Under the pieces are notes generated by a model. The model was not told where the DNA came from and searched no databases. It saw only the letters and a list, made by a program, of their open reading frames with translations. From Cupriavidus sp. BIS7 (GTDB taxonomy: Bacteria > Pseudomonadota > Gammaproteobacteria > Burkholderiales > Burkholderiaceae), in assembly GCF_000292345.1 (NCBI RefSeq), contig NZ_ALOU01000035.1:1-64000 (forward strand): a DNA stretch of 64,000 bases, written 5' to 3'. Position numbers and translations under genes: made by a program. Position 1 is the stretch's first letter, and the number at the start of each line of letters is the position of its first letter. Below, piece by piece: positions 25,616 to 33,437 of this stretch.

Positions 25616-25885
25616 CTGGATCTCCTCTGCTTCTTCTTGTGCATTGAATGGCAGACATGTGGACATGCCTGAAATGCATTTGCCGAGCATCCGGCGCAGA
25701 CGCGGTGTGCCTGATGATTTCCTTTTGTCGCACCCGTTTGAAAATGGCCAGGCGGCACGCCGATGGTTCCATCAATCCATGATGTGATCTCGCGCCGGAA
25801 ACTTCCAGAAACGTAAACCCGGCAAGCGTACGCAGAGGCACGTTTGCCTCTGCAAGCGCGCCTTACGCCACGTGGATGGGGGTAG
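25616..25885. other. Intergenic region with hairpin downstream of MFS gene
   Basis: This 270-bp gap lies between the end of the MFS gene and the start of the porin, both on the minus strand. GCAGAGGCA (25832-25840) and TGCCTCTGC (25845-25853) form a 9-bp stem with a 4-base loop, a possible terminator for the MFS transcript, although no U-run follows. The rest should hold the porin promoter. Confidence 0.45.
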
Positions 25886-27397
25886 CTACTTCAGGCTTCG
25901 TTGCGTTACAGCGACAATCGCGATGACACCGCAGGCAAAGGCCAGCAGCACCAGCAGATTGCTGGTCCCGATCAGCGTGGCCTGTTGATCGATCAGCCGC
26001 GACAGGCGTTCAAGCTCGGCCGGCTCGACCTGCGGGAAGTCAAACACCGTCACCGACGCAACCAGTTGCGTACGCGCTATGGCTTCGTCGTATTGCAGCC
26101 AGAGGCTCGCCAGCCCCGTGCCGGCTGCCGACGCAATCTGCCGCACGATGTTCTTGAACTGGTAGCCGTGGGCAAAGTCGTCCACGCTGAATTCCGCCCA
26201 CGTCAGTCCGGCAACCAGCATCAGTACGAACGGCAGCGTCAGGCTCTGCATCACCAGCACCGGCAGGATGACCGCGATCGATGCGCCCGGCATCATTCGC
26301 TGGGACAGCAGCCATGCGGCAGCCGCGAAGATCAGGTAGCCGAGCGCGATATAGCGCCGCGCTCCGGGCAAGCCGGTGCCCCAGAGCGTGAATGCGGCGG
26401 CTGCGGTGAAGCCCAGCACCGAAGTGGTGCTCAGGACCGTTCCCGTGGTCTGGAACGTGAACCCCAGGCCGTTCTGCAGCATCGTGGAGATGACATACGT
26501 CCACAGCCCGCTCAGCAGGTAGTAGATCGCATAGAACGAGAGTCCGATCAGGAAGCGGCGGCCCAGCAGCAGCCTGGGATTGAGCCACGGGTCCGGGTGG
26601 CGGCGCAGATGGGCGATGCCCACGACGAAGAACGCCACGCCGGCCACCGGAGTAATCGCCACCGATGGCGAGCTTGCAAACTCATAGAACCGAAGGTCTC
26701 CCAGACCATGCAGGAGCACGAGCGAGCCGATGCCGAACAGGACCACCGTCACCCAGTCCATCGCGTGGTAATCGACATCCCACGGCGCCAGCGTGCGTGT
26801 CAGCCTTGGCGGGTAGGTGGCCAGCACAAAGATCAGCGTCACCAGGGCAATCGCCGCCTGCAGCACAAACACCATCTGCCAGTCAGCGCTTTCCACCAGT
26901 TGCGCCGTCACCCACGGCGCCGCCGCAGGCAGCCCCATGCTGCCGATGTTGAATCCGATAAAGAGAGGACGACGTTCCTCGCGTGCGGCGGCCAGCTGGA
27001 TGATGATGCGCGACGCCGCGAACAATCCACCGGCGCCGAAGCCCTGGACCGCGCGAGCCAGCGCGAGTTCGAGCGGATTGCGGCTCAATGCGCAGAGGGC
27101 CGCACCGGCGGCCGCGATGACCAGCCCCGCCAGCGTGAATCCGCGATAGCTGATGTCATGCGCCAGACGGCGCAGCATGAGGTTGGCCACCACCGCTGCC
27201 GCCGCATACGACGTCAACGCCCAAAGGAAGTCCTCGGGGGAAGCGTGCACGCCGCCGCGAATATGGGTGCCGGCCACGCCCATCATCGCCGATGCCCAGA
27301 AGTCGACCCCGGTAGCGCAGCCAAGTGCCAGGCCGATCAGGTAGACGTGCACCGCGGACAACTCCGGATGCTGGCTCAGCAAAGGCTTGCTTGGCAT
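25886..27397 (-). CDS. MFS multidrug-type transporter (14-TM)
   Basis: A 503-residue integral membrane protein starting at ATG 27397. About fourteen hydrophobic spans and a long form similar to DHA2-type drug:proton antiporters are seen. Conserved pieces include RLAHDISYRGFTLAGL near the loop after span 2 and ALARAVQGFGAGGLFAASRIII, the DHA2 motif C-like region. The C-terminal tail carries a short soluble segment and one last span. No adaptor (HlyD) gene lies next to it. Substrate unknown. Confidence 0.85.
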   Translation of the reverse strand: MPSKPLLSQHPELSAVHVYLIGLALGCATGVDFWASAMMGVAGTHIRGGVHASPEDFLWALTSYAAAAVVANLMLRRLAHDISYRGFTLAGLVIAAAGAALCALSRNPLELALARAVQGFGAGGLFAASRIIIQLAAAREERRPLFIGFNIGSMGLPAAAPWVTAQLVESADWQMVFVLQAAIALVTLIFVLATYPPRLTRTLAPWDVDYHAMDWVTVVLFGIGSLVLLHGLGDLRFYEFASSPSVAITPVAGVAFFVVGIAHLRRHPDPWLNPRLLLGRRFLIGLSFYAIYYLLSGLWTYVISTMLQNGLGFTFQTTGTVLSTTSVLGFTAAAAFTLWGTGLPGARRYIALGYLIFAAAAWLLSQRMMPGASIAVILPVLVMQSLTLPFVLMLVAGLTWAEFSVDDFAHGYQFKNIVRQIASAAGTGLASLWLQYDEAIARTQLVASVTVFDFPQVEPAELERLSRLIDQQATLIGTSNLLVLLAFACGVIAIVAVTQRSLK

Positions 27398-27704
27398 GGG
27401 GACTGACCACCGTTCGAGCCGTTGGACACGCGCTGGACACGCGCTGGACACAGCCGGCAATCCGGCCGTGAGGCGACGATACCAGCATAGCAGGGCAGGT
27501 CCGCTTACGCGCCAACGACCACGGCTTCGGTACCCCTCTTTCGCACCGTACCGCGTTATTGGCCGTCTTGACGGCAATCAATGCTCGCATCGACATCGCC
27601 CGACGACAATGAATCGTAAAAACTTGAAAAACAGAACGGCGAACGTGCAGGCGATTCAGAGACCCGAGCGTCGAGCTTCGAATTTCGCCGTCGATAACTA
27701 CCTC
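27398..27704. other. Divergent promoter region, MFS and cytochrome genes
   Basis: A 307-bp gap between divergent starts. It contains a triple TGGACACGCGC-like repeat at 27423-27451 near the MFS start and an AT-richer segment at 27540-27640 that could carry promoters. The frame that extends upstream of the cytochrome start shows no signal or domain and is not considered coding. Confidence 0.45.
27423..27451. repeat. 11-bp tandem repeat upstream of MFS gene
   Basis: TGGACACGCGC recurs at 27423 and 27434, with a partial third copy at 27445. It lies 26-54 bp upstream of the MFS start codon on the minus strand. Confidence 0.6.
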
Positions 27705-29903
27705 ATGAAACATCCCGTCTCCCAGGTTCTGCCGCGCTTGAAATATGGACTTGCCGCATTGCTGACGATTGGCTCGCTGCATGCCGCCGCGCAGGTGGCA
27801 CCGCCCCTCTCAAAGAACGCCACGGCACCGCAAGTGATCGACGATCTGCCGGCCAACTATGGCGCCGACCTCGATGCCGCGACCAAGGCAATGGTGGAGC
27901 GCGGCCGCTACGTAGCCCGATTGGGTGATTGCGTTGCCTGCCATACGGGCAACGACAAATCCAAACCGCTGGCGGGCGGCCTGCCGCTGGAGACGCCGTT
28001 CGGCACGCTGCATTCGACGAACATCACGCCCGACCCAAAGACTGGCATTGGCCGATACAGCTTCGAGCAATTTGACCGGGCGATGCGCAAGGGCGTGGCG
28101 GCCGATGGCCACAACCTTTATCCGGCGATGCCCTACCCGTCCTATGCCAGGATCGCGCCCGACGACATGCGCGCGCTCTTCGCATACCTGATGCACGGGG
28201 TAAAGCCTGTGGAACAGGCCAACCGGCCGCTGGGGATGTCCTTCCCGTTCAACCAGCGCTGGGGCCTGTCGGTCTGGAACTGGATGTTCCTCGACAGCAA
28301 GCCGTTCCAGACCAATGCAACGCAAAGCGCGCAGTGGAACCGGGGCGCGTACATCGTGCAGGGACTTGGGCACTGCGGTGCCTGCCATACACCCCGTGGC
28401 GTTGGCTTCCAGGAAAAGGCAATGTCCGATGCCGGTAGTGCGGGCAAGTATTTCCTGGCGGGCGAAACCGTTGAGGGCTGGCGGGCGCTGAGCCTGCGCA
28501 ACTTGTGGACGCCCGACGATACCGCGCAGATGCTCAAGACCGGGCGCAACAGCCACGGCACGGTGTCGGGCAACATGGTCGATGTGGTGCAGCACAGTAC
28601 CCAGTACATGGCGGACGACGATCTCCAGGCCATTGGCGTCTACCTGAAGTCGCTGCCGGCAACGAAGTACGACAAACCGATGCAGGTGGCAAAGGGGCCG
28701 GCGTCTGTTGTCGTTCCGCCGGGCGCCCACGCGGGGGCCGGGTTCGCCCCCGCCCCCGCTGCTGCGGCCGAATCAAGAGTTCCCGCCGATATCTATACGT
28801 CTCGCGGAGGCCTTGGCTATCTGCAGTTCTGTACCGATTGCCACCGCTCGGACGGCGCCGGCGTGACGAACGTGTTCCCACCGCTGGCCGGCAATCCGGT
28901 CCTGCGTTCCGAGGACCCCTCGACGCTGCTGCATATCACGCTGACCGGCTGGCGCTCCGCACAGACCGTCAGCAACGCGCGCGTGCTGACCATGCCCGCA
29001 TTCGCGCGCCTGAGCGACCAGGAGATTGCCGACATCCTGAACTTCACGCGCAAAAGCTGGGGTAACGCAACGGCCAGGCCGATCTCGGCATCCGCCGTGC
29101 GCGATATGCGCAAGCAGCTCGACGTCAGGAAGCTCGACAACAGCAAGTTCGAGACGCCACGGCTGGCCGACATGCTGAAGGAATCCAACGCCGAGCAACT
29201 GGTGCTGGGAGCCCGGCTGAATATCAGCACGCATGAGATGCTGCCCCGGAACGTTGGCAACGCGCTGAACTGCGCAAGTTGCCACCTGAATGCGGGCACG
29301 GTTGCGAATGGGTCTCCCTACGTCGGCATATCGGCGTTCTTCCCGAGCTACGCGGCACGCGCGGGGCGTGTCATCACGCTGGAAGACCGCATCAACGGTT
29401 GCTTCCTGCGCTCGATGAATGGCAAGCCGCTGCCGCTGGACTCCACGGAGATGAAAGCCATGGTTGCGTACTTCGACTGGATGAAGCGCGAGACCAGGCC
29501 CGAGGACAAGGTGGAAGGACGCGGCGTGGGCAAGCTCGACCAGAGCATCGTGCCCAACGTCGAGAACGGCAAGAAGATCTACGCCGCGCAGTGCGCGCTG
29601 TGCCACGGCAATGACGGGGAAGGCATCAGGAATGCCGGCGGCAAATGGGTCTACCCGCCGCTGTGGGGCGACGAGTCGTTCAATATCGGCGCGGGGATGG
29701 CCCGTACCTATACGGCTGCGGCATTTGTGAAGCGCAACATGCCAATCGCGTTCCATGCGGGATTCCCGCTGGGGCAAGGGGGCCTGAGCGATCAGGAAGC
29801 CGTCGACGTAGCCGAGTATTTCACGCACATGCCTCGCCCCGATTTCGCCGGGAAGGTCAAGGACTGGCCGAAGGACAAGAAGCCGGCCGACGCACGCTAT
29901 TGA
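27705..29903 (+). CDS. Five-haem cytochrome c: ADH-type cytochrome subunit fused to TsdA-like module
   Basis: A 732-residue periplasmic protein starting at ATG 27705 with a leader ending near AAAQ (residue 30). Five haem-binding CxxCH motifs occur: CVACH 76-80, CGACH 224-228, CTDCH 376-380, CASCH 523-527 and CALCH 630-634. Residues 50-455 match the three-haem cytochrome subunit of membrane alcohol/gluconate dehydrogenases. Residues about 465-732 match TsdA, the dihaem thiosulfate dehydrogenase: NCASCHLNAG, then Cys566 in INGCFLRSMNG, 39 residues after His527, the position of the unusual thiolate haem ligand, and Met665/Met679 near haem 5. No dehydrogenase subunit is adjacent. The combination implies electron transfer from the TsdA part to the respiratory chain. 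Confidence 0.88.
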   Translation: MKHPVSQVLPRLKYGLAALLTIGSLHAAAQVAPPLSKNATAPQVIDDLPANYGADLDAATKAMVERGRYVARLGDCVACHTGNDKSKPLAGGLPLETPFGTLHSTNITPDPKTGIGRYSFEQFDRAMRKGVAADGHNLYPAMPYPSYARIAPDDMRALFAYLMHGVKPVEQANRPLGMSFPFNQRWGLSVWNWMFLDSKPFQTNATQSAQWNRGAYIVQGLGHCGACHTPRGVGFQEKAMSDAGSAGKYFLAGETVEGWRALSLRNLWTPDDTAQMLKTGRNSHGTVSGNMVDVVQHSTQYMADDDLQAIGVYLKSLPATKYDKPMQVAKGPASVVVPPGAHAGAGFAPAPAAAAESRVPADIYTSRGGLGYLQFCTDCHRSDGAGVTNVFPPLAGNPVLRSEDPSTLLHITLTGWRSAQTVSNARVLTMPAFARLSDQEIADILNFTRKSWGNATARPISASAVRDMRKQLDVRKLDNSKFETPRLADMLKESNAEQLVLGARLNISTHEMLPRNVGNALNCASCHLNAGTVANGSPYVGISAFFPSYAARAGRVITLEDRINGCFLRSMNGKPLPLDSTEMKAMVAYFDWMKRETRPEDKVEGRGVGKLDQSIVPNVENGKKIYAAQCALCHGNDGEGIRNAGGKWVYPPLWGDESFNIGAGMARTYTAAAFVKRNMPIAFHAGFPLGQGGLSDQEAVDVAEYFTHMPRPDFAGKVKDWPKDKKPADARY

Positions 29904-29942
29904 AGCGCGTAGCGTGAACGTGCATGAACGTGTGTGAATGAC

Positions 29943-29985
29943 AATGGCCACCGCCCGGTTATCTCGGGCGGTGGCCATTTCCTTT
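29943..29985 (+). terminator. Intrinsic terminator after cytochrome gene
   Basis: AATGGCCACCGCCCG (29943-29957) pairs perfectly with CGGGCGGTGGCCATT (29965-29979) over a 7-base loop, followed by TTCCTTT. The stem is strong and A/T flanked, so it may work in both directions for the cytochrome and the convergent sigma-factor gene. Confidence 0.8.
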
Positions 29986-30012
29986 GGGATGCGGCAGCAC
30001 TGTGCTGTCTGT

Positions 30013-30870
30013 CTAGTGCAGGTGCCGCAGCTTGTCCGGATTGCGCATGACGTAGATCGCCGCGATCATGCCGTTCTCGATATCGAGCGCGGTGGTCTGC
30101 AGTTCGCCATCGGCCTCACGCGTGACAAAGCCGGGCAGCCCGTTGATAAAGCACGCGCGCACGAAGGTCGAGCCGTTCTTCTGGAAGAACTTCGACAGCT
30201 GCGTATGCACCTTCAGGACTTCATCGAAGCCGAGCACCGGGTGGCCAATGGCCGGCCGCTTGCCGCCGCCATCCGCATGCAGGCTGACGTCCGCGGCCAG
30301 CATCGCACCGAGCGCGCTCATGTCCCCGCTGCGCGACGCATCGAAAAACGCCTTTGCAAGCTCGATGCCGCGCTGCTTCTCCACGTGAAAGCGCGGGCGC
30401 GATTCCCTCACATGGGCGCGCGCCCGCGCTGCCAGCTGGCGGCAAGCGGCCGGATCGCGCTCGATTGTCACCGCAACCTCGTCGAACTCCAGCCCAAATA
30501 CGTCATGGAGCAGGAATGCCGCGCGCTCGAGCGGCGACAGCCGTTCCAGCGCAAGCATCAGCGGCAGCGTGACGTCCTCCTGCTCGTCCTCCTCGACGAC
30601 AGGGTCCGGCAGCCACGGGCCGATGTAGGTCTCGCGCTGAAGCCGCGCGGACTTCAGTTCGTCCAGGCACATCCGCGTCACCATGCGGCGCAGGAACGCT
30701 TCGGGCACGCGCACCTCGGCGCGCTCGGCGTTCATCCAGCGGATGAACGCGTCCTGCACCACGTCCTCGGCCTCCGCGACCGACCCGAGCATCCGGTATG
30801 CGACGCGGATCAGCTTGTGCCGCAGTGGCTCGAAACTAGCCGCGGCGTCGGCGAGTTTGGCGTCCGGCAT
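30013..30870 (-). CDS. ECF41-family (SigJ-like) RNA polymerase sigma factor
   Basis: A 285-residue sigma factor, longer than ordinary ECFs because of a C-terminal SnoaL-like domain. Region 2 is near residues 10-75 (LRHKLIRVAYRMLGSVAEAEDVVQDAFIRW), region 4 near 105-165 (LSPLERAAFLLHDVFGLEFDEVA), and the SnoaL-like extension covers about 180-285 with FINGLPGFVTREADGE, which includes the NGxPG motif typical of ECF41 regulation. The ATG overlaps the stop of the AhpD-like gene (TGATG), so it is co-transcribed from the promoter at 31377-31404. No anti-sigma gene is present, as expected: ECF41 proteins are controlled by their own C-terminal domain. Confidence 0.92.
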   Translation of the reverse strand: MPDAKLADAAASFEPLRHKLIRVAYRMLGSVAEAEDVVQDAFIRWMNAERAEVRVPEAFLRRMVTRMCLDELKSARLQRETYIGPWLPDPVVEEDEQEDVTLPLMLALERLSPLERAAFLLHDVFGLEFDEVAVTIERDPAACRQLAARARAHVRESRPRFHVEKQRGIELAKAFFDASRSGDMSALGAMLAADVSLHADGGGKRPAIGHPVLGFDEVLKVHTQLSKFFQKNGSTFVRACFINGLPGFVTREADGELQTTALDIENGMIAAIYVMRNPDKLRHLH

Positions 30871-31340
30871 CAGGCAAACGCCTTGGCGGCGGCCTTGGCT
30901 ACCGCCGGATCGACCCAAAGGCCGAAGCCAACCGCAAGGCGGTTCCAGCCATTGATCACGTTGATCATGAGCGTGAGCTTCACCTGCTCTTCCTCCGTAA
31001 AGTGGGCGTTGAGCGCCGTACGCGCACCGTCGATTGCATGACCTTCGGAAAGCCGGGTCAATGCTTCGGTCCAGCCAAGCGCCGCGCGTTCGCGATCCGT
31101 GTAGCACGGCGCCTCGCGCCAGGCGGACAGCAGGTACAGCCGTTGCTCGGTCTCGCCTCGCTGGCGCGCATCAGCCGTGTGCATGTTAATGCAGTTTGCG
31201 CAGCCATTGATCTGCGATGCGCGGACTTCGACGAGCGACACCAGGCCCGGCTCAAGGCTTGACGCAACGGCAAGCGACATGCCCATCCAGGACTTCATTT
31301 GGGCGGGAGCGGCGGCGAACGGGTCGAATTTTGCAGTCAT
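30870..31340 (-). CDS. AhpD-like carboxymuconolactone decarboxylase family protein
   Basis: A 156-residue protein starting at ATG 31340 behind AACAGGAGATGG. The redox motif EVRASQINGCANCINMH matches the E-x(6-7)-C-x2-C-x3-H active site of AhpD-type peroxidases/disulfide reductases, followed by the YLLSAWREAPCYTDRERAALGWTEALT segment typical of this subgroup (shown in part). Such proteins are standard genomic partners of ECF41 sigma factors. It is the first gene of the two-gene operon and probably the main ECF41 target, implying a role in oxidative or electrophile stress. Confidence 0.9.
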   Translation of the reverse strand: MTAKFDPFAAAPAQMKSWMGMSLAVASSLEPGLVSLVEVRASQINGCANCINMHTADARQRGETEQRLYLLSAWREAPCYTDRERAALGWTEALTRLSEGHAIDGARTALNAHFTEEEQVKLTLMINVINGWNRLAVGFGLWVDPAVAKAAAKAFA

Positions 31341-31376
31341 GGTTCCATCTCCTGTTGTGTGAGGTTCCGATGACAT

Positions 31377-31404
31377 GACGAGCGAGCCCCCCTTGTGTGT
31401 GACA
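31377..31404 (-). promoter_or_regulatory. ECF41-type promoter of the AhpD-sigma operon
   Basis: Read on the minus strand, TGTCACA (31404-31398) is followed by 17 bp and then CGTC (31380-31377). This equals the -35/-10 consensus published for ECF41 sigma factors (TGTCACA, about 17 bp, CGTC). The -10 ends 37 bp before the start codon of the AhpD-like gene. The operon should therefore be autoregulated by its own sigma factor. Confidence 0.8.
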
Positions 31405-31410
31405 TCGGGG

Positions 31411-31448
31411 CGAAAAATTTTTCGGGGGGGCGAAGCCGGTTGTCCTAC
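31411..31448. promoter_or_regulatory. AT-palindrome and GTCCTAC motif upstream of small lipoprotein
   Basis: CGAAAAATTTTTCG is a perfect 14-bp palindrome at 31411-31424. It is followed on the plus strand by a G-run and by GTCCTAC at 31441-31447. A similar AATTTTTCGGG ... GTCCTAC arrangement occurs upstream of the VOC gene on the minus strand near 32799-32821. It may be a promoter for the lipoprotein gene at 31522. Confidence 0.3.
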
Positions 31449-31521
31449 AACCGCTGCGCCAGCGGAACCTTCCGTGACGTGTCGCCGTCGAACACTGCTT
31501 TGAACGACATTGGAAAGCGGC

Positions 31522-31674
31522 ATGCATAAGACAATCTTCGGCGCAATCGGTCTTGCACTTCTACTGGCCGCAATTCAGGGATGCGCAACGGCAGGCGGGT
31601 CTGGTGACCGGCAATCCAGCGTCACCGTGTACGGCACGGTCGATGCCGGTGTCAGCACCACACGGGACAGGTAG
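31522..31674 (+). CDS. Tiny lipoprotein (50 residues)
   Basis: ATG 31522 opens a 50-residue frame. MHKTIFGAIGLALLLAAIQG is a signal peptide with a plausible lipobox before Cys21 (AIQG-C). The mature part is only 30 residues and reads SSVTVYGTVDAGVSTTR near its end, strongly like the first mature beta strand of Burkholderiales porins. The ribosome site may be TGGAAAG at 31511-31517. I recognise similar tiny lipoproteins from Ralstonia/Cupriavidus but know no function. It could be an independent small lipoprotein or a remnant of a porin gene; the clean lipobox favours the former. Confidence 0.6.
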   Translation: MHKTIFGAIGLALLLAAIQGCATAGGSGDRQSSVTVYGTVDAGVSTTRDR

Positions 31675-31768
31675 GCCCGCGCCGCATCGACTGTCCCGGT
31701 GGACCCGGTGGACAGTGTGAATCGTCTAAGATGAATGCCTTTTTCGATCCACTGTCCCACGTCTGACC

Positions 31769-32212
31769 ATGGCCCGCCTCAAGCTTGACCTGCCCGCCGA
31801 CCAGTTCTGCTATTCCACCCACCTGACCGTACGCGTCACCGACATCAACGCAGCCAACCATCTGGCCAACGATTCGATGATCTCGATGATCTCGGAAGCG
31901 CGCGCACGATTTCTCTATGAATACGGCAGCGAAGGCGACCGTGTGGACGGCGCCGGCATCATCGTCACGGACCTGGCGACGATGTACCGCAAGGAAGCCC
32001 ACGCCCGAGACCAACTGCTGTTCGAAGTGGGCGTGATGGACTTCAACAGGTACGGCGGCGACATCATTTTCCGCATTACCCGGCCGCAGGACGGCGCCCT
32101 GATCGCCATGGCCAAGTCCGGCTTTGTCTTCTTCGACTACGCAACCACGCGCGTGGTGCCAATGCCGGAAGGCTTCGCGGCGCGCTTCCCCAAGGTGAAC
32201 TGGATCGATTGA
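31769..32212 (+). CDS. Hotdog-fold acyl-CoA thioesterase-like protein
   Basis: A 147-residue 4HBT-type protein. RVTDINAANHLANDSMISMISEARARFLYEYG has the hotdog central helix with an Asp/Asn pair in the catalytic zone (given here only as landmarks: VTDINAANHL and SEARARFLYEYG). Length and lack of signal peptide fit a cytoplasmic thioesterase. It ends 2 bp before the convergent VOC gene. Substrate unknown. Confidence 0.82.
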   Translation: MARLKLDLPADQFCYSTHLTVRVTDINAANHLANDSMISMISEARARFLYEYGSEGDRVDGAGIIVTDLATMYRKEAHARDQLLFEVGVMDFNRYGGDIIFRITRPQDGALIAMAKSGFVFFDYATTRVVPMPEGFAARFPKVNWID

Positions 32213-32214
32213 GT

Positions 32215-32709
32215 TCAGGGCTGGCTGCGGCCCAGCCGTGCCGCCTCTATCGCGGCGATGTCGATCTTCCTCATCGTCATCATCGCCTCGAATGCGCGTC
32301 TTGCCGCCGCGCGGTCGGGGCTGGTTACCGCATCGGTCAGCGCGCGCGGGGTGATCTGCCATGACAAGCCCCAGCGGTCCCTGCACCAGCCACAGGCATT
32401 TTCCTGGCCGCCATTGCCGACGATTGCATTCCACAAGCGGTCGGTTTCGGCCTGGTCGTCCGTCGCAATCTGGAAGGAAAAGGCCTCGTTGTGCTTGCAA
32501 TGGGGACCGCCATTGAGCCCCAGACAGGGGATGCCGACAACGGTGAACTCGACTGTCAGCACATCGCCCTCCTTGCCATTGGGGTAGTCTCCCGGCGCGC
32601 GATGGACCGCGCCAACTGCGCTGTCGGGGAACGTTTGAGCATAGAAGTTTGCGGCGTCCAGGGCGTCGCGGTCGTACCACAGGCAAATCGTGTTCTTTTT
32701 GCTACCCAT
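32215..32709 (-). CDS. VOC superfamily protein, PhnB/3-demethylubiquinone-like
   Basis: A 164-residue protein starting at ATG 32709, with CAGGAGACTC just before it. It begins KNTICLWYDRDALDAANFYAQTFPDS and continues with FQIATDDQAETDRLWNAIV and CRDRWGLSWQITP, hallmarks of the PhnB-like branch of the glyoxalase/VOC fold (landmarks only). This branch is often found near ECF sigma factors and is linked to stress responses, but catalytic activity is unproven. Convergent with the thioesterase gene. Confidence 0.88.
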   Translation of the reverse strand: MGSKKNTICLWYDRDALDAANFYAQTFPDSAVGAVHRAPGDYPNGKEGDVLTVEFTVVGIPCLGLNGGPHCKHNEAFSFQIATDDQAETDRLWNAIVGNGGQENACGWCRDRWGLSWQITPRALTDAVTSPDRAAARRAFEAMMTMRKIDIAAIEAARLGRSQP

Positions 32710-32897
32710 CTCGAGTCTCCTGAGAATCGCGGAACATTGGCGCGCCGGTGCCCCCGAAGCCGCACGTCTTCGCGGCCGGCGCCCCTCAAAGGGTAGGACG
32801 CCTGTCCCGAAAAATTGTTTCTCGGCCACGAATCCCGGCGGCTGGTAGCGCCGGCGGCACATCGATACGTCGGGACGCAGGGCTCACCGCCCCCTTA

Positions 32898-33437
32898 TCA
32901 CCGTCTGAGCAGAGGCGTCACGATGTGCTCAAGCCGCTCGGCTGTCCACGCGGGACTGTCGTCGTCCCAGCCGTTATCGGCAAGCATCCCCGCGCGGTCG
33001 ATCGTGAAGTTCACGGGCAGGCGCCAGACCCGGCCGTAGCCGCCCGCATAGGCTCCACCGAGCAGCCCCACCGGAAACGCAAGGCTGGAAGCCATCTTGC
33101 GCACGTCGGCGAGTGAATCCGGGGTGTCCAGGCTGAAGCCGAGCACGGTCAGCCCCTCCCTGGCGTGGGCCGCGGCGTATGCCGACAAGACAGGCAGTTC
33201 CGTATGGCACGGGCCGCACCAGGTTGCCCAGAACGTCAGAATCACCACCTGGCCATGCAGGTCTCGCGTATCGATGGTGCGTCCGTCCAGCGTGCGCAGT
33301 GCCAGCGGCGGTGCGGGCCGGCCAACCGCCAGGCTGTCCGCATGGGCAAGCGCATGCCATCCACCAAGCGCAGGCGCGCACGCGAGCGCGGAGGCACGGC
33401 GCAACCAGTTGCGGCGGGAAGTCAGGTCAGAATGCAT
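32898..33437 (-). CDS. TlpA/ResA-like thiol:disulfide oxidoreductase, exported
   Basis: A 179-residue periplasmic thioredoxin-like protein. The leader has RRNWLRRASALACAPALG, a twin-arginine-like signal. The redox site is TFWATWCGPCHTELPVL (WCGPC), followed by VLGFSLDTPDS and FPVGLLGGAYAGGYG with the cis-Pro region altered. The gene overlaps the upstream outer-membrane-protein gene by 11 bp, so both form an operon. Likely role: reducing disulfides on a cysteine-rich partner, perhaps the CATCGC motif of its neighbour or an apo-cytochrome. Confidence 0.88.
   Translation of the reverse strand: MHSDLTSRRNWLRRASALACAPALGGWHALAHADSLAVGRPAPPLALRTLDGRTIDTRDLHGQVVILTFWATWCGPCHTELPVLSAYAAAHAREGLTVLGFSLDTPDSLADVRKMASSLAFPVGLLGGAYAGGYGRVWRLPVNFTIDRAGMLADNGWDDDSPAWTAERLEHIVTPLLRR

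Noticed and set aside
29943-29985. Small regulatory RNA suggested by the strong hairpin
   Set aside because: The stem is explained as a terminator between convergent genes, and no promoter for a separate RNA is evident.
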